Numbered from the stretch's first letter, positions 46,114 through 54,950 are shown. The stretch is DNA of 64,000 nucleotides from Nocardia amikacinitolerans NBRC 108937 (GCF_001612615.1 NZ_BDAU01000011.1:1-64000); one strand, 5' to 3'. The notes: a model not told the origin generated them from the letters alone. Program-made: numbers and translations.

Positions 46114-46950
46114 TCAGCTGGTGGTGGGCAGGGTGAAGGCGGCGGTGCGGACGACATCGCCGTGCTGGAAATCCAAGAAGAGCCGGTAGGTTCCAGGGCC
46201 GGGCACGACGGTGTGGAAGGTGATGTCCGGTCCGGGCGCGGTCGCCCCGTCGCCGGGCTCGCCGTTGGGGTGGACGTGGACGTAGGCCAGATCTCCAGCT
46301 CGCAGGATCACCAGGTGTCCGTACGCGGCCAAGTACGGCTGCAGGTCGGTGACCGGCCGACCGTTCTTGCGAACGGTCAGGGTGAGCAGTCGTCCGGCGC
46401 CCGGCACCAGATCGCCGTCGAGGGTCACCTCGTATCCGTCCACGAGCGCGGTGCGCGTGGCGGGTGGCGTCGGCCGCGGTTCGTACGCGCCCGCGACAGC
46501 GAGATCCGCACCGAGGGTGATGGTTTTGCCCAACGCGTGCGGGGCGATATCGGTGAAGACCCGGTACGCCCCCGCCTCCGGAAGATTCAGCGTCACGGTC
46601 CAGGTGCCGTCGGCGGTGAGTTCGGGATGTACGTGCCAGAAACCGGTCAGCTCACGCCGCACCACGATCAAGTGCAGCTCGCGATCGTGGATGGCGTCGT
46701 AGCGGGTGACGGGCTCGCCATCGGGACCGAGGATCCGGAACCGCAAGTCGACCTCGCCCGTGCCGACGATCGGCTCCGCGAGCGCCAATGTGTAACCGTC
46801 CTGGGTGATTTGGAGCCCACCGGGGAAGTCGGCGGTGGCGTGGGTTCCGTGCGCCGCGTGGTCACCGTGGCCGGCATGCGCGGCGTGCGCTCCGTGCCCC
46901 GTGTGCGCTCCGTGCGCCCCGCCGTGAGTGGTGTGAGTCTGCGTGGTCAT
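46114..46950 (-). CDS. His-rich metal-binding protein
   Basis: This 278-residue protein starts with eleven His in the first 37 residues; from His13 on, every third residue is His (nine in a row at that spacing). Two related beta-rich repeats follow, around LQITQDGYTLALAEPIVGTGEVDLRFRILGPDG and TALVDGYEVTLDGDLVPGAGRLLTLTVRKNG. Each has a conserved HVHP motif (FWHVHPELT; YVHVHPNGE) and an FHTVVPGPGTYRLFLDF-type end. They resemble YtkA/FixH-like copper-associated domains. No signal peptide is seen, so it is likely cytosolic. A perfect CsoR/RicR-type palindrome lies 45 bp upstream. A copper store or buffer is inferred. Confidence 0.78.
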   Translation of the reverse strand: MTTQTHTTHGGAHGAHTGHGAHAAHAGHGDHAAHGTHATADFPGGLQITQDGYTLALAEPIVGTGEVDLRFRILGPDGEPVTRYDAIHDRELHLIVVRRELTGFWHVHPELTADGTWTVTLNLPEAGAYRVFTDIAPHALGKTITLGADLAVAGAYEPRPTPPATRTALVDGYEVTLDGDLVPGAGRLLTLTVRKNGRPVTDLQPYLAAYGHLVILRAGDLAYVHVHPNGEPGDGATAPGPDITFHTVVPGPGTYRLFLDFQHGDVVRTAAFTLPTTS

Positions 46951-46995
46951 CGCTTCGGCCTTTCGATCTTGTCGCTCCGATATGGAACAAAGTTA

Positions 46996-47012
46996 ATACC
47001 CCCAGGGGGTAT
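46996..47012. promoter_or_regulatory. CsoR/RicR-type copper operator
   Basis: ATACCCCC-A-GGGGGTAT is a perfect 8-1-8 palindrome. It contains TACCC-N5-GGGTA, the motif known for CsoR/RicR copper regulators. It lies upstream of the His-rich protein gene. No csoR or ricR gene is in the window. Confidence 0.75.
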
Positions 47013-47163
47013 GCGCAACTTCCTGTGATCCATCGCGCAGAGCGTTCCGTCTTCGGCTGGTGTCGGAGCTGTCGATGGCCGCAATGAGATCGGCATCGAT
47101 CGCTGGCGATGGGGGATCGCGACGTCCTCGCGCACCCCTTGCCCGCCAATCTGTGAAAGCCTA

Positions 47164-47177
47164 CACTTACGAAAGTG
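47164..47177. promoter_or_regulatory. Palindrome CACTT-ACGA-AAGTG over the arsR start
   Basis: Perfect 5-bp arms flank a 4-bp spacer, and the right arm ends in the GTG start codon of arsR. An outer pair TGAAAGC (47153-47159) and GCTTTCA encloses it. It is the probable autoregulatory site on a leaderless message. Confidence 0.55.
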
Positions 47178-47510
47178 GCTGCTTTCAGAGATGTGGATTT
47201 GGCGATCCTGGGTGATCCGACGCGCAAGGCGATTTTCGAGCGGCTGGCGCGGCGGCCTTCGTCGGTCGGTGAGCTTGCCGAATCGCTGCCGATCACCCGG
47301 CAGGCGGTGTCGCAGCATCTGCGGGTTCTCAAAGAGGGCGGTCTGGTGGTGGCCACACCCGAGGGCACGCGGCGGATCTACCGGATCAATCCGGAGGGCT
47401 TGGCCGCGATTCGAGCGTATTTCCAGCAGATCTGGGACGACGCGTTGACTGCTTTTCAGAAGGCCGCCGATGCGGCGGCGAGTGATCCCGAACAGGAGAA
47501 TCGACCATGA
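47175..47510 (+). CDS. ArsR-family regulator
   Basis: This 111-residue protein has the ArsR HTH AILGDPTRKAIFERLARRPSSVGELAESLPITRQAVSQHLRVLKEGGLVV. Metal-binding Cys are absent, so it belongs to the metal-free ArsR group that pairs with SRPBCC/AHSA1 genes. GTG 47175 has no RBS and lies in a palindrome, so a leaderless start is likely. It overlaps the next (broken) SRPBCC gene by 4 bp. Confidence 0.85.
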   Translation: MAAFRDVDLAILGDPTRKAIFERLARRPSSVGELAESLPITRQAVSQHLRVLKEGGLVVATPEGTRRIYRINPEGLAAIRAYFQQIWDDALTAFQKAADAAASDPEQENRP

Positions 47511-47826
47511 GCATCACCCCGGAACTTCCTGTCCTGCAAGGCAAGGCTGGCGTCGCGCTGCCGCTGGAGCGGGCGTTCGCGTTCTTCACCGAGTCGTTCG
47601 GCAGTTGGTGGCCCGCGGCTTATCACATCGGTGCGGCCGAGATGGCCGATGCGATTCTCGAGCCAGGCGAGGGTGGGCGCTGGTTCGAACGAGGCGTCGA
47701 CGGCACCACCGCCACCTCGACCGCCTGGTCGACGGCAAGGCCATCGCGGAGACCATCGTCGAGCGCGGCGGTGGCTGGAGCACGCTGCTGGAGCTGTTCG
47801 CCAAGACCGCCGAAGCGCAGAGCTGA
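47507..47826 (+). pseudogene. SRPBCC/AHSA1 family protein, internally deleted and frameshifted
   Basis: The first frame gives LPLERAFAFFTESFGSWWPAAYHIGAAEMADAILEPGEGGRWFERGVDG, the start of an AHSA1-type SRPBCC protein. After about residue 67 the similarity jumps to the C-terminal part (RHLDRLVDGKAIAETIVERGGGWSTLLELFAKTAEA) in another frame, ending at 47826. About 50 central residues are missing compared with the usual 150-160. It was coupled to arsR by a 4-bp overlap. It is almost certainly non-functional. Confidence 0.8.
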
Positions 47827-47850
47827 ACGAGGCCGGGAGGCTCGGTACGG

Positions 47851-48516
47851 TCAAGCGGGTCGAGTGAGGGTGACGCGCCACAACCGGCGCGGCAGGTCAC
47901 CCTCTTCGAAGTCGTCGATGTCGGTCAGGTTCCAGCCGTCGGCTAGGTCGTCGACCATGGCTCGGTCGAAGAAGTGGACGGCGAAGCCGCCGTGTTCGTA
48001 GATGCCGTCGCCGCGGGCGGTTCCGGCGCCGTAGTGGGCGTCGCCGGTGTGGCGAACAGTGTAGACGAAGGTTCCTCCGGGTCGCAGAACGCGCCGCACC
48101 TCGGCGACGAGAGCCCGAATTTCCTTGGTGGACAGGGCCATACACAACAGCATGTGCGCGAAGACCCCGTCCATCGAGCCGTCGGGCAGCGGCAGCGCAT
48201 CGCGCACGTCGTGAACAATGGTCGTGATTCGACCGGAGATGTTCTGCTCGCGTGCTCGGTGCCGAAGCTGATCCAGGCCGACGGAGCTGAAGTCGGTCGC
48301 CACGACGGAGAACCCTTCGCGAGCGAAGTGCAGGGTGTCACGGCCATGACCGGCGCCGAGTTCGAGTACTTCCGCGACGCCGACGGCGCGAAACAGCCGG
48401 GCGGCATGCTCGGCGGGCGCCGAGGGCTGGTCGCCGTACATACCGGGATGTGCGGCGTAGGTCGACTGCCAATGTCCGTGCTGTGCCTCGGCCAGGTCCC
48501 GATCACGGCTCGTCAT
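47851..48516 (-). CDS. Class I SAM-dependent methyltransferase
   Basis: This 221-residue enzyme has the SAM motif I VLELGAGHGRDTLHFAREG (about 50-68), an acidic end of strand 2 (VVATDFSS), and motif IV region DGSMDGVFAHMLLCMALS. The substrate is not clear; similar small proteins include tellurite-resistance TehB-like and unnamed detoxifying methyltransferases. GAAGGGAC lies before the ATG. It lies 55 bp beyond an MFS gene on the same strand, so they may be one operon under the ArsR-rhodanese regulator. Confidence 0.8.
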   Translation of the reverse strand: MTSRDRDLAEAQHGHWQSTYAAHPGMYGDQPSAPAEHAARLFRAVGVAEVLELGAGHGRDTLHFAREGFSVVATDFSSVGLDQLRHRAREQNISGRITTIVHDVRDALPLPDGSMDGVFAHMLLCMALSTKEIRALVAEVRRVLRPGGTFVYTVRHTGDAHYGAGTARGDGIYEHGGFAVHFFDRAMVDDLADGWNLTDIDDFEEGDLPRRLWRVTLTRPA

Positions 48517-48571
48517 GATGGCGTGTCCCTTCCCTGTGTATCCGCTCGACTCACGACCCTATGTACGTCGG

Positions 48572-49837
48572 TCACGCGGTTCGTCCGCGCCCGGTGAACG
48601 CCGCGATCGGTACGACCGCCACCGCCAGCACGCCACCGAGGAGGGCAAGAGCCGGATAACTGGTCGCGGCGACCATCAACCCGGACCCCATCCCGCCGGT
48701 GGCTCCGGCGACCGCGATCGAGACATCCACCGCGCCTTGCGTTTTGGCGCGGGTGGCCAGCGGCACCGTGTCGGTGATGATGGCCGTGCCCGCCACCAGC
48801 CCGAGATTCCAGCCCAATCCCAGCAGCGCCAGCGCGAGTGCGAGCAGCACCACGGAGTCGCCGGGCGCGGCGGCCGCGAGGACTCCCGCGGCGAGCAGCG
48901 TCACCCCCGACGCTGCGGCGACGGGCAGGCGGCCGTAGCGGTCGACGAGCCAGCCGGTCAGTGGCGAGGGCAGGTACATGGCGCCGACGTGGATGGCGAT
49001 CACCAGTCCGGCGGCGGCAGTGCTGTGGCCGTGATCGAGCATGTGGACCGGAGTCATGGTCATGATCGCCACCATGACCAGCTGCGTCAGCGCCATCACC
49101 AAGCCGCCCGCGGCGATGCCCTTGCCGGCGTCGTCGACAGGCGTCGGCTGAGTGGTGGTCTGCGTCCCGGCCGCATCCGTCGCGCCCAGCTCACGCGCCA
49201 GCAGCAGCGGGTCCGGCCGCAGCGACACCGCGAGCACGAGCGCGGCCAGTGCGTAGGCCGCCGCGGCGAGCAGGAACGGCCCGGCCAGGTAGGGAATGCC
49301 CAAGGTTCTGGCCAATCCGCCGGTAGGTGCGGCGAGATTCGGGCCGATGACACCGCCGAGGGTGGTCGCGACCAGCACGGTGGACACGGCACGGCCCCGG
49401 TGCGAAGCGGTGGCCAGATCGGCGCCCGCGTATCGGGCTTGCAGGTTGGTGGCGGTGCCCGCGCCGTAGACGAACAACGCGATGAACAGCAGCGCCAGAT
49501 TGTCCAGGACGGCGGCCGCGATCACGCCGAGGCTGCCGATCGCGCCGGTGAGATACCCCGCGGCAAGGCCGGGACGGCGCCCGCGAGCGTGGGAAAGACG
49601 ACCGACGGCGACGGCGGCGAGCGCGGAACCGGCGGTGAACAGGGCGCTGGGCAGTCCGGCCAGGCTGGTGGAGCCGAGCATGTCTTGGGCCAGTAGCGCG
49701 CCGACGGTGATCCCGGCGGCCAGCCCCGCACCGCTGAGGACTTGCGCGGACACCAGGACGAGCAGGACGCGGCGTTGTGCTCGTGCGGTATCGGGGAGCC
49801 GGATGTCGGAGGTGCTGCGGGTGGTGCCGGTGGCCAC
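48572..49837 (-). CDS. MFS transporter
   Basis: This 421-residue permease has about 12 membrane segments (loop GRLSHARGRRPGLAAGYLTG; QARYAGADLATASHRGRAVSTVLVATTLGGVIGPNL in the antiporter region), typical of drug-type MFS exporters. GTG 49837 follows AGGAAG; a longer start at 49900 runs into the operator region. It is divergent from an ArsR-rhodanese regulator, with three overlapping palindromes between. It is probably co-regulated with the following methyltransferase gene. Confidence 0.83.
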   Translation of the reverse strand: MATGTTRSTSDIRLPDTARAQRRVLLVLVSAQVLSGAGLAAGITVGALLAQDMLGSTSLAGLPSALFTAGSALAAVAVGRLSHARGRRPGLAAGYLTGAIGSLGVIAAAVLDNLALLFIALFVYGAGTATNLQARYAGADLATASHRGRAVSTVLVATTLGGVIGPNLAAPTGGLARTLGIPYLAGPFLLAAAAYALAALVLAVSLRPDPLLLARELGATDAAGTQTTTQPTPVDDAGKGIAAGGLVMALTQLVMVAIMTMTPVHMLDHGHSTAAAGLVIAIHVGAMYLPSPLTGWLVDRYGRLPVAAASGVTLLAAGVLAAAAPGDSVVLLALALALLGLGWNLGLVAGTAIITDTVPLATRAKTQGAVDVSIAVAGATGGMGSGLMVAATSYPALALLGGVLAVAVVPIAAFTGRGRTA

Positions 49838-49883
49838 GAGAAGGTCTTCCTGGTCAGCAAGCGGTGGCGAATACAATCGCCAT

Positions 49884-49932
49884 GTTCCTTGCTGTTCCAA
49901 GGAACTGTGGAATAAGATATTCCAAAGAATAT
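49884..49932. promoter_or_regulatory. Three palindromes in the MFS/ArsR-rhodanese divergon
   Basis: GTTCCTTG-N6-CAAGGAAC (49884-49905), GGAATA-AGA-TATTCC (49909-49923) and ATATTC-CAAA-GAATAT (49917-49932) are each perfect. The second and third overlap and end 14 bp before the regulator start. They are candidate ArsR operators controlling both directions. Confidence 0.65.
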
Positions 49933-49945
49933 TGGAGAAGCAAGC

Positions 49946-50620
49946 GTGAGCGAGTCCTCCGGCCCCAAGGCCGCCCTGTTCGACCAGGTCGCCCGTGTCG
50001 GCAAGGCCCTTGGCAACGGTCGCAGGCTACAGATCCTCGATCTGCTCGCCCAAGGCGAGCGCACGGTCGAGGCGATCGCCACAGCGACCGGCATGAACCT
50101 GACCACCGCTTCGGCGAACCTGCAGACGCTCAAAGCCGGCGGCCTGGTCGAGGCGCGACGCGACGGAACCCGCCAGCACTACCGGCTCGCCGGAACCGAC
50201 GTCGCTCGCTTGTTCGCGCTCGTGCAGAGCGTCGCCGAAGCGCACCTGGCCGACGTCGCCGTCGCGGCGGCCACCGCTCTCGGCTCTCCCGAGGACGCGA
50301 TCACCCGCGACGAACTCGTCCGCCGCCGCGACGCCGGGGAGATCGTCCTCGTCGACGTCCGCCCCCGCGAGGAGTACGACGCCGGGCACATCCCCGGCGC
50401 CATCAGCATTCCGCTCGCCGAACTCGCCACCCGGCTCGCCGAGCTGCCCGCCGACCGGGACATCGTCGCCTACTGCCGCGGCGCGTACTGCGTGATGGCG
50501 CCCGACGCGATCCGCATCGCCCAGCAGTCCGGGCGGGAGGTCAAACGTTTCGACGAGGGAATGCTGGAATGGACGTTGGCCGGACTCCCGGTCGAGAAGG
50601 CCACGACGGCGGCGCGGTAG
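49946..50620 (+). CDS. ArsR-type regulator fused to a rhodanese domain
   Basis: This 224-residue protein has an N-terminal ArsR HTH (LGNGRRLQILDLLAQGERTVEAIATATGMNLTTASANLQTLKAGGLV, about 23-69). The C-terminal rhodanese domain contains VLVDVRPREEYDAGHIPGAISIPLAEL, and its active-site loop is YCRGAYC (Cys at about residue 173). Such fusions are thought to sense reactive sulphur, persulphide or arsenic species through the Cys. GTG 49946 follows GGAG. It is divergent from an MFS/methyltransferase pair. Confidence 0.85.
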   Translation: MSESSGPKAALFDQVARVGKALGNGRRLQILDLLAQGERTVEAIATATGMNLTTASANLQTLKAGGLVEARRDGTRQHYRLAGTDVARLFALVQSVAEAHLADVAVAAATALGSPEDAITRDELVRRRDAGEIVLVDVRPREEYDAGHIPGAISIPLAELATRLAELPADRDIVAYCRGAYCVMAPDAIRIAQQSGREVKRFDEGMLEWTLAGLPVEKATTAAR

Positions 50621-50622
50621 CA

Positions 50623-51327
50623 CTAAATCCACCGCCGCAACCCGCCCGGCCAACGCAGCATCAGCACGCCGATGGCGGCGACGACGATGCCGCGCGGCGC
50701 CTCGTAGAGGAATCCGGTCAGGCCTTGGGTGGGCGGAACGGGGAGGAAGAAGCCGAGACCGGCGACCAGGGTGAGCACCGCGATCCAGCGGGGCACGGTG
50801 TTGTTGCGCAGCATGCTCGCACCCATCAACCCCAGCCCGGCGAGCAGGGCGAGGGCGCCGATGATGTTGAACAATTGGAACGCGGTGGTGTCGATCATGT
50901 TGTCGTTGCCCGCGATCAGCTGCGCGGTGGCGGGGTCGTTGGCGAACGGGTAGGCGACGAACAGTTCGACGACGAGATGACCGCCCGCGGTGACGACGTT
51001 GGCGAGCAGGTAGCAGATCAGGCCGACGAATCCGGCCGTGCCGAGTCGCGGCCGCATCCACGCGTACATCCCGGGCAGTCCGAGGATCAGCAGGACGGTT
51101 CCGATGCCGAGCAGGATCTGCGCGAGCGGTGCGCCGGGGCTGGTGAGCGCCTCGACCGAATGGCTCTTGCCCGCGACGATCGGATGTAGCGTGCCGCCCG
51201 CGATGCACAGGGTGCCCGCGATGGCCAGTGCGGCGCCGCACATCCGCAGTACAGTCTCGCGAGAAGGGCCGATGGTCCGGGTGTCACCGGTGGTCGGGGT
51301 TGGTAGGAGTGCTTGCGTGTGTGTCAT
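50623..51327 (-). CDS. Membrane protein, unknown (six segments)
   Basis: This 234-residue protein has about six membrane segments (residues about 30-50, 65-85, 95-125, 145-170, 180-200 and 205-225). No catalytic motif is seen; the family resembles DUF4386-like hypothetical proteins. The ATG at 51327 is only 27 bp from the divergent SARP-like regulator start. The stop lies 2 bp from that of the ArsR-rhodanese gene, which converges with it. Confidence 0.7.
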   Translation of the reverse strand: MTHTQALLPTPTTGDTRTIGPSRETVLRMCGAALAIAGTLCIAGGTLHPIVAGKSHSVEALTSPGAPLAQILLGIGTVLLILGLPGMYAWMRPRLGTAGFVGLICYLLANVVTAGGHLVVELFVAYPFANDPATAQLIAGNDNMIDTTAFQLFNIIGALALLAGLGLMGASMLRNNTVPRWIAVLTLVAGLGFFLPVPPTQGLTGFLYEAPRGIVVAAIGVLMLRWPGGLRRWI

Positions 51328-51354
51328 GAGCCAAGGGTCGACGAGGGCGCTGGT

Positions 51355-54300
51355 GTGACGCTGGTGCGCGGCGGGTCCGACGACGACCGCCCGGCCATCT
51401 CGGTGCTCGGGCCCCTGGAAGTGCGCACCTCGGACGGCGCCCGCCTCACCATCCCGGCGCGCAAACACGCCGAGCTCTTGGTCATCCTCGCGGCCGAGCG
51501 GACCGCCCGCAGCGCGCCGTACCTTTGCGAATTGCTCTGGCGGGGCAGGCCTCCGGAGAGCGCCCTCGTCACGCTGCAGGGCTACGTCTCACGATTGCGC
51601 AGAACGCTGCGGCCGCTTCCGGACTTCCGGATCGAGACCGGCCCGAACGGTTACGTGCTGCGGTGCGGCGGATCCGGCACCGACCTCGACCTGCTCGACG
51701 TGCTGTCCAGGGACGCCCGCGCGGCACACGCCGACGGTGATGTCGGCCGGACCGTCGATCTACTCGAACGTGCCTTGCGCCTGTGGCGCGGCGAGGCACT
51801 CTGCGATGTCGACGACATCGCCGAACTCGCTCCCGAACGGGCGCGTCTTGCCGAGCTGCGATCGGAACTCGTCGAGATGTGCGCCGAGGGACTGATCGTG
51901 CTCGGCCGTGCCCGGCACGCGGTCACTCTGCTCACCGACGAATGCGAGCGGCATCCGGAGCGGGAAGGCACGGCACGACTGCTGGCGCTGGCGCTGCGCG
52001 ACTGCGGACGTGTCTCGGAGGCCCTCGACGTTCTCGTTCGATTGCGGCGCTCGCTGCGGGAGGATTTCGGGCTCGATCCCGCGCCCGACACCGTCCGGGT
52101 CGAGAACGAGATCCGCAATCCGGCAAAGCCCCCGGCGGAACGCCCTGCGCTCGTGGGACGCGACGACGTCGCCGCTGTCTTGCATCGTGCGCGGAACCGG
52201 TCCCGGCAGGGACTGACCGTCGTGACGGTGCGCGGCGCACCCGGCATCGGCAAGACGGCCGTCGTCGAGGACGCCGTGCGCCGCCACGGCGACGCGGCCT
52301 TCTTCACCGCGGGAATCAGTGGGACCGGCGCCTCGGCGTTGGCGACACTGATGCCGTGGCTGGATCAGGCCGCGCTGTCCGGACGCGCCGTGCCGGACAT
52401 CCCGACACCGCGTGCGCTCGCCGCGTTGTTCGCCGACGTCGCGCGGGAGACCGGACATGTGGTCGCGGTCATCGATGACGTGCAGTGGGCCGATCCTGAT
52501 TCGCTTCGGATGATCGCGGCGGCCATGCGGGTGCTGCGTGCCCATCCCGTCCTGCTGTTTCTCACGGTTCGTCCGGAGCCGCTTCCGGCGGAGGTGGGCC
52601 TGCTCCAGTCCGCGGGCGCCTATGTCGTGGTGGACCTGCCGCCGCTGTCCGCCGCGGCCGTGGAGGAGTTGGTGCGCGCCGAGCTCGGTTCGATCGATCC
52701 GGAGGTGGGCGCCCGGATCATCGAGTCGAGCGCCGGGAGCCCGTTCGTCGCGGCGCAACTGTGCGATCTCGTCCGTGCGGGCGGCTCCCTGGACGTCAGG
52801 GGCTCGGCCACCGAGATCACGACGGCGAAGCTGTCCGCTGTTTCCCCGTCGGCGCGAGCGCTCGCCGAGGTGCTGGCCGTGATCGGTACGCGCGCGTCGA
52901 TCGGACTGGTCGCCGCCGCCGACGGCGCACCACGGTTCGACGATCGGATCGGTGAACTCGTCGCCGCGCGGGTCGTCTCGCTCGAAGACGGCGCAGTCGC
53001 CTTCGAACACGAACTCACGCGCGATGCGGTGCTCGCCACCATCGGTGAAGTGCGGATGGCCCTGTTGCACAAGCGAATCGCGGACGCGCTGGCCGAGCTA
53101 CGACCGGGAGCGCTCACTGCGCAGGCACGGCATCGCAGTGCGGCGGCTCTCGATTCGCTGGATTCCGCTGCCGCGCAGGCCTGTTCGGTCGCGGCGCAAG
53201 ACGCGCTGCGGCGGGACGCGCCCACCGAGTGCGCCGAACTCGCCGCGCGCGGGCTCCGGCACGCCGATCCCGGTGACGCGGAGCTGCTGATCGAATTGGA
53301 TCGGCTCGCGGGACAGGCGCATCACCGCCTCGGCCACTACGACGCGGCCGCCGAATCCTTCGACCGCGCCGGTCGACGCTGCGCCGAACGCGGCGACTGG
53401 TCCGGTCTGGCGCGGACCGCGCTCCTGGCCGCACCGCGTGGCGTAGCAGGCTACTTCTCCGGATACGGTGTGGTGCACGCGGGTTCGTCGGCGCTGCGGG
53501 CACAGGCACTCGCGCATCGCCTCGAGCTCGACGCCGAGTTGGTCGCCGAGGCGGAAGCGATCGAGGCCGCGGACCGCGCGATCCACGGTCTGCCAGGGGA
53601 TTTCGACGCACTGTCCGAGGCACGGGCGCGCAGCGCACCCGGAGGCGGATCCTGGCCCCAGGTACTGCTTGCCGAGTTCCTGTGCACCTGGGGTCCCACA
53701 ACCGTCGCCGAGCGGCGCAAGATCGCCGAGGAACTGGAGGAACTCGCAGGCCACGACCGAACGGCGCGGGCGACGGCGGTCCACCTACGCCGCGTCTGCG
53801 CCCTGGAAGCGGGCGATATGCGGCTGGTCCGCCGACTGTCGGCCGAGTTCGCCCGGCTCGCCTCCGCCGACGACATCGACCTCGCGGCCACCCAGCTGTG
53901 GTGGCAGGTGATGCTGGCCGTGCTGCGTGGCGACTACCTGGAGTCGCAGGCGCTGATGACACGCTTCGCCGACGATCTCGGCGCGGTCGACGATCATGCC
54001 CGGCTGCTCGCCGAAGTCTCGGTGCTGACCAGCAATTCGATCGAGCTGTGGCATCGCGGACGGCTCGGCGAGGTACTCGCCGAAGTGGACCGTATGGCGC
54101 AGGATTTCGACGAGGATTTCGCGCTCGTGGTCGCGATGGCGGCGGCGGAGATCGATGACCACGAGCGCGCGCTGGCGACGATCGAGTCGATCATCGCCCT
54201 GCCAGGGAGACTGCACGGCCCGCGCCTGGTCGTGCGGGTGCCATTGCTGGTCGAAGCGCTGCTCACCGTCGGTCGGCGGGCGCCGCGACAGCGCGACCGG

Positions 54301-54546
54301 GTGGTCGAGCTCACCGCCGAACTCGAACCGTTCACCCAGGGGTGGGGCGAGACATTGCTCGTGCAGTGGCCGGGGCTGGTGTGCCTCGGGCCGTCCGGGC
54401 TCTACCGCGGCACCGCCCGCGGAATCCTCGGACTTCCCGGCGCGCGCGAGGAGGTCGTCGCCGCGCGGCACCGGGCGCGCCTGCTCGGCGCGCGGCCCTA
54501 CGAATCACGCGCCGCAGACCGCTTGATCCAGTGGCCGTTCGCCTGA
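51355..54546 (+). CDS. Large SARP-type transcriptional regulator (BTAD + AAA ATPase + TPR-like)
   Basis: This protein of about 1063 residues has an N-terminal OmpR-type winged helix (ISVLGPLEVRTSDGARLTIPARKHAELLVILAAE ... VTLQGYVSRLRRTLR). A BTAD domain (about 95-240) follows. The AAA ATPase has Walker A GAPGIGKTA (about 293-301) and Walker B VVAVIDDVQWADPDS. A long helical TPR-like C-terminus completes it. No LuxR HTH is at the end. It resembles AfsR/SARP-LAL regulators that activate specialised-metabolite clusters. GTG 51355 has GAGG upstream; a longer frame starts at 51313. It is about 6 kb from the NRPS and could control it. Confidence 0.85.
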   Translation: MTLVRGGSDDDRPAISVLGPLEVRTSDGARLTIPARKHAELLVILAAERTARSAPYLCELLWRGRPPESALVTLQGYVSRLRRTLRPLPDFRIETGPNGYVLRCGGSGTDLDLLDVLSRDARAAHADGDVGRTVDLLERALRLWRGEALCDVDDIAELAPERARLAELRSELVEMCAEGLIVLGRARHAVTLLTDECERHPEREGTARLLALALRDCGRVSEALDVLVRLRRSLREDFGLDPAPDTVRVENEIRNPAKPPAERPALVGRDDVAAVLHRARNRSRQGLTVVTVRGAPGIGKTAVVEDAVRRHGDAAFFTAGISGTGASALATLMPWLDQAALSGRAVPDIPTPRALAALFADVARETGHVVAVIDDVQWADPDSLRMIAAAMRVLRAHPVLLFLTVRPEPLPAEVGLLQSAGAYVVVDLPPLSAAAVEELVRAELGSIDPEVGARIIESSAGSPFVAAQLCDLVRAGGSLDVRGSATEITTAKLSAVSPSARALAEVLAVIGTRASIGLVAAADGAPRFDDRIGELVAARVVSLEDGAVAFEHELTRDAVLATIGEVRMALLHKRIADALAELRPGALTAQARHRSAAALDSLDSAAAQACSVAAQDALRRDAPTECAELAARGLRHADPGDAELLIELDRLAGQAHHRLGHYDAAAESFDRAGRRCAERGDWSGLARTALLAAPRGVAGYFSGYGVVHAGSSALRAQALAHRLELDAELVAEAEAIEAADRAIHGLPGDFDALSEARARSAPGGGSWPQVLLAEFLCTWGPTTVAERRKIAEELEELAGHDRTARATAVHLRRVCALEAGDMRLVRRLSAEFARLASADDIDLAATQLWWQVMLAVLRGDYLESQALMTRFADDLGAVDDHARLLAEVSVLTSNSIELWHRGRLGEVLAEVDRMAQDFDEDFALVVAMAAAEIDDHERALATIESIIALPGRLHGPRLVVRVPLLVEALLTVGRRAPRQRDRVVELTAELEPFTQGWGETLLVQWPGLVCLGPSGLYRGTARGILGLPGAREEVVAARHRARLLGARPYESRAADRLIQWPFA

Positions 54547-54703
54547 GCCGAACGGAGAGCGGCCGGGCCATCGTTGTCGGTTAGCTCACACGTCGTGGTA
54601 TTCATGGCGGGAAAACCACAGATCCATGAGAGGGTAGACGAGTGAGATCGGGCTTATCGTCGTGATTCGCTCGGCTCATCTACAGAAAAGATGAAGTAAG
54701 CAG

Positions 54704-54907
54704 ATGGCTCAAGGCAGTGTGAAGTGGTTTAACAGCGAGAAGGGCTTCGGCTTCATCGCACAAGACGGTGGCGGCGCCGACGTCTTCGTTCATTACTCCG
54801 CCGTGTCCGGCTCGGGATTCAAGTCCCTGGAAGAAGGACAGCGCGTGGAATTCGAGATCGGTCAGGGCCAGAAGGGCCCGCAGGCGCAGGACGTTCGCGC
54901 GATCTGA
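54704..54907 (+). CDS. Cold-shock protein (CspA family)
   Basis: This 67-residue single OB-fold protein has RNP1 KGFGFIAQD and RNP2 VFVHYSAV and starts [17 protein letters not shown]. It binds single-stranded nucleic acid and acts as an RNA chaperone. A leader of about 150 bp lies upstream, common for cold-shock control. The RBS is poor (AAGCAG). A strong hairpin terminator follows at 54921-54950. Confidence 0.95.
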   Translation: MAQGSVKWFNSEKGFGFIAQDGGGADVFVHYSAVSGSGFKSLEEGQRVEFEIGQGQKGPQAQDVRAI

Positions 54908-54920
54908 GCGACGTGAAGAC

Positions 54921-54950
54921 GAGCCCCGCATCCTTCGGGATGCGGGGCTC
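54921..54950 (+). terminator. Intrinsic terminator after csp
   Basis: Perfect 13-base arms GAGCCCCGCATCC (54921-54933) and GGATGCGGGGCTC (54938-54950) form a hairpin with a TTCG tetraloop, followed by TGCTTTT. Confidence 0.9.
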
